Assembly (NCBI RefSeq): GCF_000763385.1
Contig: NZ_JQFA01000005.1
Coordinates: forward strand, 62,001-126,000
DNA from: Leptolyngbya sp. KIOST-1
GTDB lineage: Bacteria > Cyanobacteriota > Cyanobacteriia > Phormidesmidales > Phormidesmidaceae
Length of the DNA: 64,000 nt
Reading direction: 5' to 3'
The notes below the pieces were generated by a model, which saw nothing but the letters and a program-made list of their open reading frames with translations, was not told the DNA's origin and searched no databases. The position numbers were made by a program, and so were the translations under genes. The stretch's first letter is position 1; each line of letters starts with the position of its first letter. This document shows positions 42,020 through 51,855 of this stretch, one piece after another.

Positions 42020-43069
42020 TCAGCTGTCTTCGGAGGCAGGCCGACGGCGTAGACGGACAAAGCGCTCCTTGAGCACCAGCCACAGGAAGGGAAAGTCGTC
42101 TAGCAGGTAACGCTTCCACAGCCGCCCGGGCTCAGTGCTCAGCCGGTAGAGCCACTCTAACCCTAGCTTGCTCAGCAGCTCTGGGGCCCGAGGCTTGTTG
42201 CCCGCCTCAAAATCGATGGCGGCCCCTACGGCTAGAAAAATATCGATATTGGGCAACTGGTCGCGGTACTTGGCAATCCACTTCTCCTGCTTAGGTGCCC
42301 CTACCCCCACCACCAGGACGTTGGCGGGTGACTGACGAATCATCTCTAGAATGCGCTCGCACTCCGCCTCATCTTTTTCAAAGCCAAAGGACGGCGAGTG
42401 AGCCTGCACAATAATTTGGCGGCCGATGCGCGCATTGATGCGCTCCATGGCCAGGGCCGCAACCCCTTCAGCCCCCCCCATCAAAAAGATCTTAATCGCC
42501 TCGTTGTGGCGATGGTGTTCGCAGAACATCGGGAACAAATCGGAACCCGAAATCTTAGCCTTTAGCGGCGTACCTAAAAACTTTGAGGCAAACATCAACA
42601 CCTGGCTATCACAGACGCGGTAATCAGCCTGGCTGTAGGCCCGGACAAAATCCATGTCTTTTTGCAGCTTCATCAGGTGATCGACGTTGGGGGTAAACAC
42701 GACACCCCGCTTGAGCTGACTTAAAAAGTCATTGACCGAAATATTGTCGATGGGAATGCTGAGAATTTCGACCTGAGTCTGAATGCGCTCGTACTGCTGC
42801 TTGCGCAGTTCGCGGGCCGTGGACTCCAGGGCTGCCTTGCGAAACTGCCGATAGAGCTGCCTGACCTCGGTAGCAGGCACGTTTGGGCCCACCTGTAGGA
42901 CCGTGGCCTCAGGCTCAGTAGGGTCGCTGGAGGCGACCAGCCGCACATCGTCACTCATCGATTCTTGGCTGAGAGTGTCTTTAATCACCCTATTACTGCC
43001 CCCTGAGCTGCCGTTGACCGCGTGATCAATAGCTGGTGCGAAAACATGTCCAGTAGATTGTGGCTCCAT
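42020..43069 (-). CDS. WecG/TagA/CpsF-family glycosyltransferase
   Basis: A 349-residue enzyme of the GT26 family, which adds N-acetylmannosamine-type sugars to undecaprenyl-linked N-acetylglucosamine in envelope polymers. The core starts at about residue 100 (VEILSIPIDNISVNDFL). Typical motifs are VFTPNVDHLMKLQKD, AKISGSDLFPMFC and the signature GVGAPKQEKWIAKY. About 95 extra N-terminal residues, charged and low in hydrophobics, precede it; family members usually have about 250 residues. The protein lacks a membrane span and should act peripherally at the inner membrane. Confidence 0.88.
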   Translation of the reverse strand: MEPQSTGHVFAPAIDHAVNGSSGGSNRVIKDTLSQESMSDDVRLVASSDPTEPEATVLQVGPNVPATEVRQLYRQFRKAALESTARELRKQQYERIQTQVEILSIPIDNISVNDFLSQLKRGVVFTPNVDHLMKLQKDMDFVRAYSQADYRVCDSQVLMFASKFLGTPLKAKISGSDLFPMFCEHHRHNEAIKIFLMGGAEGVAALAMERINARIGRQIIVQAHSPSFGFEKDEAECERILEMIRQSPANVLVVGVGAPKQEKWIAKYRDQLPNIDIFLAVGAAIDFEAGNKPRAPELLSKLGLEWLYRLSTEPGRLWKRYLLDDFPFLWLVLKERFVRLRRRPASEDS

Positions 43070-43666
43070 AAGGATAGTCCAATACCTAGAACTAGAGAGA
43101 TAACCGCTTGACTACAGTGCTGAGGCCACTGTCAGCCCAATTTCAGGTTGTTTCTCCCATACCGGCCTCTCCATAGTTCAAGTTTTACAGCAGATGCGAT
43201 CATGGCTACAGGCTAACTCAGAGTAATAAAAACGACTACTCATATCAGTATGTTTGCGGAAGCAGTCAGGGCGATCGCCGGATGATTTCTGGACCTGGGG
43301 TAAGTCCCCGCTTGACTTGCTCAGTCGGTTCGCCAATCCTTGGGGATGGCTCATTCATCCTAGGGTAGGGTGCGAGAAAGCACGGAGATTCGCAGCGGAG
43401 TTCATAAAAGCTGAATACCTTTGTAAAGCTAGACATTGCCCCTGAGCTTTCCCGTGATAGCTATGGTTAGGACCGTTGTTGAGCAGACAAACCTGCCCTA
43501 AAACCGGGATGCCGCCCCTGATCCTTATAAAATTGAGTCGGTAGCTGTTTAAGCTGTTGTCTTGTTCACTCCCCTGAGCGGGACGTTGCTTTAAGGCCGG
43601 TCATTCGTCTGTAACGGCGGGCTACGTACAGATTACCCCCAGTGCCCTATAAACCTGGCATTCCCC
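43070..43666. other. Long intergenic region upstream of the flavodiiron gene
   Basis: A 597-bp divergent gap with lower GC in places and HIP1-like sites. I see no convincing coding frame, RNA or hairpin with a T run. It probably holds the promoters of both flanking genes and perhaps upstream regulatory sites for the flavodiiron gene. Confidence 0.45.
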
Positions 43667-45379
43667 ATGACTTCTCCTCCCCGCGATGTTCAGCTTTACG
43701 CTATGGCAGCCGGTACGACCGTATTTCGCTGCCGCAGTTGGAATCGCCTGCAGTTTGAGATTGAATACGGACTTGAACGAGGAACTACGGCAAATAGCTA
43801 CCTCATCCAGGCCGATCGCACCGCCCTGATTGACCCGCCGGGCGAGTCCTTTGGCGAGATATTTTTGGCGGCGCTAGAGCGCAATATCGATCTCTATCAG
43901 CTCAACTACATTGTCCTGGGGCATATCAATCCCAACCGTGCCGAAACTTTAAAGATTTTGCTAAGACGGTTGCCAGATGTCACAGTAGTGTGCTCAAACC
44001 CAGCGGCCCTGGCCCTCAAGGATCTGCTACCCGATGCGTCGCCCCGGCTGCGGGTGGTGCGCAGTGGCGACGATCGCCTCGATCTGGGGCAGGGGCATCT
44101 GCTTCAGTTTGAACTCATTCCGACGCCGCGCTATCCCGGTGGGCTGGCCACCTTTGACCCCTATTCTGGTGTGCTCTACTCCGACAAATTTTTTGGGGCC
44201 CACCGCTGCGACGATGCGGTTTTTGACCTCAGCTGGCAGGATCTGCTGGAAGATCGGCGTTACTATTTCGACTGTCTGTTTGCGGCCAGCACCCGCCAGG
44301 TGCTGGCCGCCCTGGGCCGACTGACCCTGCTGCCCTTTCAAGTGTTGGCCCCGGGCCATGGGCCGGTGGTGCGCTATAGCCCTCGAGAGCTGATGCAGAG
44401 CTACCGGGACTGGGGCCAGGCCCAAACGACCCAGGATCTCTCCGTAGCGCTCATCTACGCGTCGGCCTACGGCAATACGGCCACCATTGCCCAGGCGCTG
44501 GCGCGGGGCATCACCAAAGCCGGGGTGTCGGTGGAGTCGATCAATGCCGAGCAGGCCCACCCCGAGGACATCAAGGCCGCTGTGGAGACCTCAGCGGGAT
44601 TTTTAATGGGGTCGCCCACCCTGGGTGGCCATGCCCCTACCCCAATGCAGACAGCCCTGGGCATCGTGCTCTCAACCGCCTCTAAGACTCAGCTGGCCGG
44701 GGTGTTTGGGTCCTTTGGTTGGAGTGGCGAAGCCATCGACCTACTGGAGAATAAGCTCAAAGACGGTGGCTACAGTCTGGGGTTTGAATCAATTCGGGTC
44801 AAGTTCAAGCCCACCGATGTCACCCTCAAGTACTGCGAAGAGGTGGGTACCGACTTTGCCCAGGCTTTGAAAAAGGCCAAGCGGGCCAAGCAACCCCGCA
44901 CCCCAGCCTCGGCGGTGGAGCAGGCGGTGGGGCGCATCGTCGGGTCGCTGTGTATCGTGACCGCCCGCCAAGGCGAGGTGTCGAGCGCCATGCTCGCCTC
45001 CTGGGTGTCCCAGGCCTCCTTTGCGCCGCCGGGGTTCACGGTGGCGGTGGCCAAGGATCGTGCCATTGAGTCACTGCTGTATCCCGGCCATGGCTTTGTG
45101 CTAAATATTTTGGCAGAGGGGCGGCACCTGGGGCCGATGAAGCATTTTCTCAAGCCCTTTGCCCCCGGCGAAGACCGCTTTGCGGCGGTGGATACCGAGG
45201 TGGCTGAGAATGGTGCGCCAATTCTCACCGAGGCGATCGCGTACCTGGAGTGCACCGTCGACCAGCGCATGGAGTGTGGTGACCACTGGCTGGTCTATGC
45301 CACGGTACAGGCCGGCCGAGTCCTGGACGGCGACGGCAAAACCGCCGTTCACTACCGCAATACTGGTACACACTATTAA
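43667..45379 (+). CDS. Flavodiiron protein, Flv1-type
   Basis: A 570-residue protein with three parts: metallo-beta-lactamase-like domain (about 20-255), flavodoxin domain (about 258-405, ALIYASAYGNTATIAQALARG) and C-terminal flavin reductase (about 425-570), the cyanobacterial class C layout. Such proteins reduce oxygen at the acceptor side of photosystem I or II. The first iron motif HxExDH reads HINPNR at 86-91, so Glu, Asp and the second His are replaced. This is the Flv1/Flv2 pattern, in which the partner Flv3/Flv4 keeps the ligands. No partner gene lies in the window. Flv1 rather than Flv2 is a judgement from memory. Confidence 0.82.
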   Translation: MTSPPRDVQLYAMAAGTTVFRCRSWNRLQFEIEYGLERGTTANSYLIQADRTALIDPPGESFGEIFLAALERNIDLYQLNYIVLGHINPNRAETLKILLRRLPDVTVVCSNPAALALKDLLPDASPRLRVVRSGDDRLDLGQGHLLQFELIPTPRYPGGLATFDPYSGVLYSDKFFGAHRCDDAVFDLSWQDLLEDRRYYFDCLFAASTRQVLAALGRLTLLPFQVLAPGHGPVVRYSPRELMQSYRDWGQAQTTQDLSVALIYASAYGNTATIAQALARGITKAGVSVESINAEQAHPEDIKAAVETSAGFLMGSPTLGGHAPTPMQTALGIVLSTASKTQLAGVFGSFGWSGEAIDLLENKLKDGGYSLGFESIRVKFKPTDVTLKYCEEVGTDFAQALKKAKRAKQPRTPASAVEQAVGRIVGSLCIVTARQGEVSSAMLASWVSQASFAPPGFTVAVAKDRAIESLLYPGHGFVLNILAEGRHLGPMKHFLKPFAPGEDRFAAVDTEVAENGAPILTEAIAYLECTVDQRMECGDHWLVYATVQAGRVLDGDGKTAVHYRNTGTHY

Positions 45380-45647
45380 GCTGCGTGAACGACTGGCGCT
45401 GAATTGACTACGCCAGAACTGAATATGCTACGAGTAAGGATACTGCCCAAAGGGCTGAGCGGCTGAGCCGGAGCACGTTTCGGCCTGCTATGGGGCCTAG
45501 GATCTTAGGCCTGGTGGGTCAGGGCAACGCAGTTGTGGCGCCGGTAGTTTGGGTTTATTAAGCCTGGAGTGCCGGGGTGATTTGGTCTGGTTTGGCCCCT
45601 TCCGCCGACTGCAACGTTAAGCAAACTGCTTTAAAGTTACAAAGTGT

Positions 45648-47084
45648 ATGCCCGTTGTTTCTCACTGCTCCGATCGCGGTCAAACGCTGCAATCGGTCCA
45701 TCGGTTTTTAGAGCGTCGGCTCGCTCAGGTAAAGCAGACCCATCAGCCCCAGCTGGTGACCCTGAGTTTTGACATTCCCCCGGTGGACCCGCTGCTGGTG
45801 CTGGCCCGGTTGGCTCCCCGCAGCGATCGCCACCTGTACCTGGAAAACCCCGTCGCTCAAACCTCCATGGTCGGCTTTGGCACCGCGCTGGCTTACGAAA
45901 CCGCAGGGGTGGATCGGTTTGCCCAGGCGCGTCAGTATATTGAGCAGTGGCGGGGCAAAACCCACCGCTACAGCGAAGCAGGGGTAGCTGCTTCCCTCAG
46001 CGGGGCCGACTGGGCCCGATTTTTTTGCGCGTTTACCTTTTTTGCCGACCCGTGCGGTGGCGAGGTCACTTTCCCGGCGGCCCTGGTAGTGCTGCCCCAG
46101 TGGCAGCTGGTGCGTCAGGGTTCCCAGGGGGTGCTGACCCTCAACCACCTGGTGACGGCAACCACCGGTCTGGAGACCCTCCTGGACGGTCTGGCCAACC
46201 AGCTGCGATCGGTGGATCGTCTGGGCAATACCCTCTGGCAAGATCCTCGGCCCTCAGCCAGGTTAACGGTGCAGCCCACCACCGAGGCGGGTCAGCGCTT
46301 CAAAGCGGCGGTCAACCGAGCGCTGGGGTATATGACCCAAAACCCGGTTCAGAAAATTGTGCTGGCCCATGCCCTGGACTGGGTCAGCGCCGACCCCGTT
46401 CAGCCCCTGGCCGCCCTGGGCTGCCTGCGACAGCGCTATCCCGACTGCCATATTTTTTCGGTAGGGCAGGGCAATGGCAAGACCTTTATGGGGGCCAGCC
46501 CGGAGCGGTTGCTGAGTTTGACCCAGGGACAGCTAATTACCGATGCGCTGGCGGGGTCGGCTCCCCGGGGGGCCCACCGCCGCCAGGATGACCGCCTGGC
46601 CCAGGGGCTGCTGCACAATCCCAAGGAGCGGGGCGAGCACCGCCTGGTGGTGGAGTTTCTGGCGCGGCAGCTGGCGGGGGTGGGGCTACAGCCCCAGTAT
46701 CAGCCCTGGCCGGGGGTGCGGCGGCTCTCCAATATTCAGCATTTGCACACGCCGATGCGGGCCCGAGTTCCCCGCCACATTCACCCGCTGCACATTGTGG
46801 CGGCACTCCACCCTACCCCGGCCGTGGCGGGCGTTCCCACCCGGGAGGCGTGCGATCAAATTTTGCGCTTTGAGGATTTCGATCGGGGTCTGTATGCCGC
46901 GCCGCTGGGGTGGGTAGGGGCCAACGGTGACAGCGAATTTGTGGTGGGCATTCGCTCGGCGCTGGTGACGAAAACCTGGGTGCGGCTGTACGCTGGGGCT
47001 GGTATTGTGGCAGGGTCCGATGCCGATCGCGAGTGGGCCGAGATCAAGCTCAAGCTGCGCGCCCTGGGCGAGTCGCTGGTGTAG
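45648..47084 (+). CDS. menF: Isochorismate synthase (MenF-type)
   Basis: A 478-residue chorismate-utilising enzyme. It makes isochorismate, the first step to phylloquinone. The C-terminal chorismate-binding domain shows KIVLAHALDWVSADPV, FMGASPERLLSLTQGQLITDALAGSAPRG, NPKERGEHRLVVEF and IQHLHTPMRARVP. The following menD, 24 bases downstream, settles its pathway. Confidence 0.93.
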   Translation: MPVVSHCSDRGQTLQSVHRFLERRLAQVKQTHQPQLVTLSFDIPPVDPLLVLARLAPRSDRHLYLENPVAQTSMVGFGTALAYETAGVDRFAQARQYIEQWRGKTHRYSEAGVAASLSGADWARFFCAFTFFADPCGGEVTFPAALVVLPQWQLVRQGSQGVLTLNHLVTATTGLETLLDGLANQLRSVDRLGNTLWQDPRPSARLTVQPTTEAGQRFKAAVNRALGYMTQNPVQKIVLAHALDWVSADPVQPLAALGCLRQRYPDCHIFSVGQGNGKTFMGASPERLLSLTQGQLITDALAGSAPRGAHRRQDDRLAQGLLHNPKERGEHRLVVEFLARQLAGVGLQPQYQPWPGVRRLSNIQHLHTPMRARVPRHIHPLHIVAALHPTPAVAGVPTREACDQILRFEDFDRGLYAAPLGWVGANGDSEFVVGIRSALVTKTWVRLYAGAGIVAGSDADREWAEIKLKLRALGESLV

Positions 47085-47108
47085 CCCCTCTGCCCCTGAC
47101 CTCCATCC

Positions 47109-48920
47109 ATGACCTTTGACTTTCGCAACACAAATACCCTCTGGGCCTCGGTGCTGGTGGCTACCCTGGTGCGCCTGGGGTTAGAGACCGCCGTAATTTC
47201 CCCCGGCTCGCGCTCCGCTCCGCTCACCCTGGCCCTGGCCCAGCACCCCGACGTTGAGGTGGTGCCTGTGCTCGATGAGCGCTCGGCGGCCTTTTTTGCC
47301 CTGGGGGTAGCGCGGCGAACGGGGCTGCCGGTGGCGCTGGTATGCACCTCGGGCACGGCCGGAGCCAACTACTACCCCGCCGTCATTGAGGCGAAGGAGA
47401 GCCGTATTCCTCTGCTGTTGCTGACCGCCGATCGCCCACCGGAGCTGCGCGACTGCGCCTCGGGCCAGACCATCGATCAGCAGCGGCTGTTTGGGTCATT
47501 TCCCAACTGGTACGCCGAGCTGGCGGTGCCCGTGGCGACCGAGCCCATGCTGCGCTACCTACGACAGACCCTAGGACAGGCCTGGGGCCGATCGCTCTAC
47601 CCGGTGCCTGGGCCTGTGCACCTCAACTGTCCCCTGCGCGACCCCCTGGCCCCTATGGCGGACGATTCGGCGGTGGGCCTGAAGCAGGTGCTGGACGAGG
47701 GCTTTTTAGCGACCGTTGCAGCCCCAGCCAGGACCGCAGGGGAGTACAGCCTCGCCGTTACGCCGCTGCTGGAAATTTGGCGAACGTGCGATCGCGGCCT
47801 GATTGTTGCTGGCCCGGCCCAGCCCGTCGAGCCGCTGGCCTACTGTAAAGCGGTGGCGGCCCTGGCCGCCTACCTGGGCTGGCCGGTGCTGGCGGAGGGG
47901 CTGTCTCCCCTCCGCCAGGCCGCCCTCCTCAATCCCTACCTGGTCAGCACCTACGACCTGGCCCTGGGTGAACCGGAGGGGGTGGCCCAGGCGGCCCAGG
48001 CCCTGGTGCCGGAGCAGGTGATCCAGATGGGGCCGCTGCCGACCAGCAAGCGCCTGCGCGAGTGGCTGCAAACCACCCAGCCTCGCCGCTGGGTAATCGA
48101 CCCCCTGGGGGCCAACCTCGACCCCCTCCACGGTCCAGCCACCGCCGTGCCCCTGGCCCCCGAGAACCTGGGGAGCGCCATCGCCACCCTCCAGCCCCGC
48201 CCGCCGAAGTGGAGCACAGACCAAGGCAGCCCCTACTTGCAGCAGTGGCTGACCCTGGAGCGCAGACTGCGCCACCACCTGGATACCGCTCTGGGCGGGC
48301 TGGAGGAGAGCTTTGAGGGCAAGGTACCCTGGCTGCTGGCCCGCTGCTTGCCGTCGGGGACCCCCCTGGTAATCGCCAACAGTATGCCGATCCGCGATGT
48401 GGAGTGGTTTTGGCCGCCGGGCGATCGCGCCCTGCGCCCCTACTGCAACCGGGGGGCCAACGGCATCGATGGTACGCTGTCCACCGCTTTGGGCATCGCC
48501 CACGGCGGCCCGCCCACGGTGCTGCTGACGGGCGACCTGGCGCTGCTGCACGACACCAACGGCTGGCTCAGCCTGCCCCGCCTGCGGGGGCACCTGAGCG
48601 TGGTGGTGATCAACAACCGGGGCGGCGGCATCTTTGAGCGGTTGCCGATTGCCACCGCCTCAGCCCCCGGCGACACCTGGTTTGAGGACTGTTTTACGAC
48701 GCCTCAAACCGTTGATCTCAGCCGCCTCTGCGCTGCCTACGGGGTCAACTACGAGCGGGTTTTCACCTGGAGCCAGTTGGAGGCCAGCCTTAGCACCCTG
48801 CCTGAGCGCGGGGCGCGGCTGCTGGAGGTACAGTGCGATCGCAAGCAGTCCAACCACATCCGGCAACAGCTGCTGACCCCGCCAGCCCAGCTGCTCCAGC
48901 TCGGAATAGACACGCCGTAA
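47109..48920 (+). CDS. menD: SEPHCHC synthase
   Basis: A 603-residue thiamine-diphosphate enzyme that joins isochorismate and 2-oxoglutarate in menaquinone/phylloquinone synthesis. The N-terminal domain begins FRNTNTLWASVLVATL and has AVISPGSRSAPLTLAL and TSGTAGANYYPAVIEA. The C-terminal cofactor domain has NRGANGIDGTLSTALGIA, TGDLALLHDTNGWL and VVINNRGGGIFERLPIA. Length is normal. It is co-transcribed with menF. Confidence 0.95.
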   Translation: MTFDFRNTNTLWASVLVATLVRLGLETAVISPGSRSAPLTLALAQHPDVEVVPVLDERSAAFFALGVARRTGLPVALVCTSGTAGANYYPAVIEAKESRIPLLLLTADRPPELRDCASGQTIDQQRLFGSFPNWYAELAVPVATEPMLRYLRQTLGQAWGRSLYPVPGPVHLNCPLRDPLAPMADDSAVGLKQVLDEGFLATVAAPARTAGEYSLAVTPLLEIWRTCDRGLIVAGPAQPVEPLAYCKAVAALAAYLGWPVLAEGLSPLRQAALLNPYLVSTYDLALGEPEGVAQAAQALVPEQVIQMGPLPTSKRLREWLQTTQPRRWVIDPLGANLDPLHGPATAVPLAPENLGSAIATLQPRPPKWSTDQGSPYLQQWLTLERRLRHHLDTALGGLEESFEGKVPWLLARCLPSGTPLVIANSMPIRDVEWFWPPGDRALRPYCNRGANGIDGTLSTALGIAHGGPPTVLLTGDLALLHDTNGWLSLPRLRGHLSVVVINNRGGGIFERLPIATASAPGDTWFEDCFTTPQTVDLSRLCAAYGVNYERVFTWSQLEASLSTLPERGARLLEVQCDRKQSNHIRQQLLTPPAQLLQLGIDTP

Positions 48921-48962
48921 TGTAATCCCGTTGCCCAGCGAGCCGGGGTAAGACCTCTAGAC

Positions 48963-50063
48963 TCAGGTTTTCTTCGCCTGGGGAAGCCAAAAGGTAAACT
49001 CGCTCCCCTCCCCCAGCTGGCTTTTCACCTCAATTTTGCCCCCCTGCACCTCCACCAGGCGACGACAGATGGTCAGGCCCAGACCGGTTCCTCCAGAACT
49101 GCGGTTGCGGGAGCGATCGGCCCGCCAAAACCGTTCAAACACGTAGGGTACATCTTCTTCGGCGATGCCAATGCCGGTATCGGCCACGCTGACGTAAACT
49201 CGCTCGGGTTCCGCCCAGGCGTTCACCGTCACCGATCCCTTTTCGGTGTAGCGCAGCGCATTGCCCAACAGATTGATCAAAATTTGCTCAATCCGGCTGG
49301 GATCAGCATTGACCGAAGGCAGATCCGGCGGACACTGGAGGGTGATGGCGACCCGATCGCTGCTGACAAACTGATCGCTGAAGGGGTGCACCACCGCCGC
49401 CAGCAGAGGGCACAGGGCAACCGTTTGGGCCTGAATCGGTAGGTAGCCCGCCTCCAGCTTGGAGAGCTCCTGCAGGTCGTTGACCAGGCGCTGAAGGCGG
49501 GTGGTTTCTCCCGCCAGCCGCTGGTAAAGCTCGGGCTCAGGGCTCACGGTGCCGTCGGCTAAACCCTCCAGGTAACCGTGGATAATGGTCAGGGGCGTAC
49601 GCAATTCGTGGGTGAGGTCGCCGATCAGCTCGCGCCGATGTTCCTCCACCCCCTCCAGGTCAGCGGCCATCCGGTTAAAGCTGTTGGCCAAGCGCTGAAT
49701 TTCCAGGATCTCTGACGGCGGGACACGGGAGTCCAGGCGGCCAGAGGCAAACGATCGCGTCACCTCAGTCATCTGGTCCAGGGGTCGAATGATGCGCCTC
49801 GACACCCAGTAGCTCAGCCCGCCCGCCGTGCCGCCACCGACCAAAATAGCCCACAGCATGCCCCGGCTCCAGGCCGCTTCAAACCCCTTCACCAGCTGGG
49901 TTCGGCGCTGCACGCTGAGCACCCCGTTCTCGTAGCGCTCCAGCGAAACGACAAACAGACGGGGGGTGTAGAGACGGCCAATCACCGCCAGGGTCAAAAT
50001 GCCAATTCCCATCACCGCCAGGTGAGAGAAAAACAGGCGACTCCGTAGACTAACTTTGGCCAT
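48963..50063 (-). CDS. HAMP-domain sensor histidine kinase
   Basis: A 366-residue membrane kinase. Two spans (about residues 12-32 and 68-88) enclose a short periplasmic loop of about 40 residues. A HAMP domain (RRIIRPLDQMTEVTRSFASG) precedes HisKA with phosphoacceptor His in LIGDLTHELRTPLTIIHGYL and a catalytic domain with LLGNALRYTEKG, VADTGIGIAEED and GGTGLGLTICRR. All ATP-binding boxes are present. No response regulator is adjacent, so it is an orphan in this window. ATG at 50063 is preferred over an in-frame ATG two codons earlier. Confidence 0.92.
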   Translation of the reverse strand: MAKVSLRSRLFFSHLAVMGIGILTLAVIGRLYTPRLFVVSLERYENGVLSVQRRTQLVKGFEAAWSRGMLWAILVGGGTAGGLSYWVSRRIIRPLDQMTEVTRSFASGRLDSRVPPSEILEIQRLANSFNRMAADLEGVEEHRRELIGDLTHELRTPLTIIHGYLEGLADGTVSPEPELYQRLAGETTRLQRLVNDLQELSKLEAGYLPIQAQTVALCPLLAAVVHPFSDQFVSSDRVAITLQCPPDLPSVNADPSRIEQILINLLGNALRYTEKGSVTVNAWAEPERVYVSVADTGIGIAEEDVPYVFERFWRADRSRNRSSGGTGLGLTICRRLVEVQGGKIEVKSQLGEGSEFTFWLPQAKKT

Positions 50064-50215
50064 AGACAAAAACGCAGGGCTGAGCCAGGGCAGGGGAGGT
50101 CAGACCTCTAGGCTAGATCAGGAGGCAGAGTTCCAACCAAAGACCTATCGCAGGTTTTAGAGCGACAGGCCCAAAGCTGCGATCGCCCCCTGGCAAAAAC
50201 AGAACCGGAGGGCGC

Positions 50216-50443
50216 TCAGGCTGGAGTTTGCTGCAAATCAGGCTGTTCTTCCGGCAAAATTGCCCCGTCTACGGGGCAGACCTGGAGGCAAATGCCGCAG
50301 TCAATGCAGGTGGAAAAGTCAATCCAGTACCAGTCGGTGCCCTTGGTATTTTTGCCCGGCCCCTCATGGATACAGGCTACCGGACAGGCATCGACGCAGT
50401 CGGCTACCCCTTCACAGACGTTTGTCACAATGGTGTGGGCCAC
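50216..50443 (-). CDS. Bacterial-type ferredoxin with two iron-sulfur cluster motifs
   Basis: A 75-residue soluble electron carrier. The second motif CIDCGICLQVCPVDGAI gives a normal 4Fe-4S site; the first, CEGVADCVDACPVACI, has longer first spacing, as in 7Fe or dicluster ferredoxins. The insert HEGPGKNTKGTDWYWID between them is typical of a cyanobacterial group of such proteins. Partner enzymes cannot be named. Confidence 0.87.
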   Translation of the reverse strand: MAHTIVTNVCEGVADCVDACPVACIHEGPGKNTKGTDWYWIDFSTCIDCGICLQVCPVDGAILPEEQPDLQQTPA

Positions 50444-50592
50444 AGGCTCTCCTTACCAGGGCAAAACAACTTAGCAGCGCAAGCCAACAACCAGGGAATT
50501 TCTGTTTCCCCAGTGTGGACATATTGGACTGTTTCCGCTACGACCCTTTTGCCATCGAGCCTTCGGGTCAGGGGCGGCAGCCATCCCCTACG

Positions 50593-51855
50593 TTAGTTCA
50601 GGGCTTCAATATCTGGCAACCCGTCGGGGCCAATCCAGGCAATGCGGCTGATGTGGCGCTGGCGGGCCAGGGCGCGGGTGGCGGCGGGCGATTCATCGGT
50701 GGCCAGGTGGACCTCGGCCCGTACCAGGCTGGCCGAGGAGCGCAGGGTTTGGGCGTAGGTAAAGGCTGCCGCCGCCGCCTGGGGTGCGGTGGGGACCACC
50801 AGCCAGTCGCTGGGGGGAGTGTCCTGCGGCAGCTGTCCGGCGGGCAGCAGCGCCTGGTGCAGCGCCTCGATGTTGAGCACAAAGCCAATCCCCGGGAACC
50901 CCTGACCCTGACCCTGAAACACCCCCAGCAGGTTGTCGTAGCGGCCGCCCTGGCCAAGGACCTGGCACCCCTGGGCGGGGCCGGTGACTACTTCAAAGAC
51001 CAGACCGGTGTAGTAGTCGAAGGGCTGAATCAAGCTCAGGTCTAGGGTTAGGGCTGGGGCAGCGCGATCGCCCCCTGGGGCCAGTCGGCTGGCTGGCTGG
51101 GCCTGGGTGACCTCGCGCACCAGGGCCACCAGCGACTTGAGCCGCTCCACCGCCGCCTGGGTATCACCGTCCAGAGGCAGCTGCCCCAGGGACTGGAGGA
51201 CGTCCTCGGGGTGGCCCCGTAGGTCCAGCAGGTTGAGGGCATGCCGGTGTAGCTCTGGGGGCAGTTCCATCGCCTCCAGGGCTACCCGGTCGAGGTTGGC
51301 CAGGGCCTGCCGCACGGCCTGCCGCTGGTCGGCGGCAAAAGGGGCCAGCAGCGCCTGGGTCAGCTGGGCATCCCCCAAAATTAGACACCAGGAGTCGAGG
51401 TGCAGGTGGTGGAGACAATCCAGCAGTAGCAGCACAATCTCGGCATCGGCCACCGTGGCCCCTGCTCCCAGCAGTTCTACCCCGGCCTGGTAGAACTCCT
51501 GCTGGCCGCCGTGGCTGGTCTCGGTGGCCTGGCGAAAGACATTGGCGTTGTAGTAGAGGCGCTGGGGGTAGGTCACCCTGGCCAGGCGGGTCACGGCGGT
51601 CCGGGCGATCGAGGCGGTAAGCTCAGGCCGCAGTCCCAGGCGCTTGCCGGCCACGGGCTGAAGCTCAATCACAGCGGCCTGATCAATCGCTCCGCCCGCC
51701 ATCAGCGTATCCATCCGCTCCACGGTGGAGGTGATGATGCGGTGATAGCCCCAGCGCTGAAAAACTTGCTCCAGGCGATTTTCAATCCAGTGTTTTTGAG
51801 CGACATCCAGGGGCAGCAGGTCGCGCGCTCCGGCAGGGGGTTGGTAGGCGATCAC
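50593..51855 (-). CDS. hisZ: ATP phosphoribosyltransferase regulatory subunit
   Basis: A 420-residue paralogue of histidyl-tRNA synthetase. HisZ joins short HisG to form the first enzyme of histidine synthesis. YQPPAGARDLLPLDVAQKHW and LRPELTASIARTAVTRL resemble class II synthetase motifs. The C-terminal region from about 320 lacks a good anticodon-binding pattern and the HisRS signature motifs are weak, which favours HisZ. The ATG overlaps the stop of the J-domain gene (ATGA). Confidence 0.82.
   Translation of the reverse strand: MIAYQPPAGARDLLPLDVAQKHWIENRLEQVFQRWGYHRIITSTVERMDTLMAGGAIDQAAVIELQPVAGKRLGLRPELTASIARTAVTRLARVTYPQRLYYNANVFRQATETSHGGQQEFYQAGVELLGAGATVADAEIVLLLLDCLHHLHLDSWCLILGDAQLTQALLAPFAADQRQAVRQALANLDRVALEAMELPPELHRHALNLLDLRGHPEDVLQSLGQLPLDGDTQAAVERLKSLVALVREVTQAQPASRLAPGGDRAAPALTLDLSLIQPFDYYTGLVFEVVTGPAQGCQVLGQGGRYDNLLGVFQGQGQGFPGIGFVLNIEALHQALLPAGQLPQDTPPSDWLVVPTAPQAAAAAFTYAQTLRSSASLVRAEVHLATDESPAATRALARQRHISRIAWIGPDGLPDIEALN

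Noticed and set aside
43254-43445. 63-codon open frame in the gap before the flavodiiron gene
   Set aside because: Composition unlike coding sequence here, no ribosome site and no recognisable feature.
50593-51855. Histidyl-tRNA synthetase
   Set aside because: The HisRS signature motifs and a clear anticodon-binding domain are not seen; HisZ fits better.
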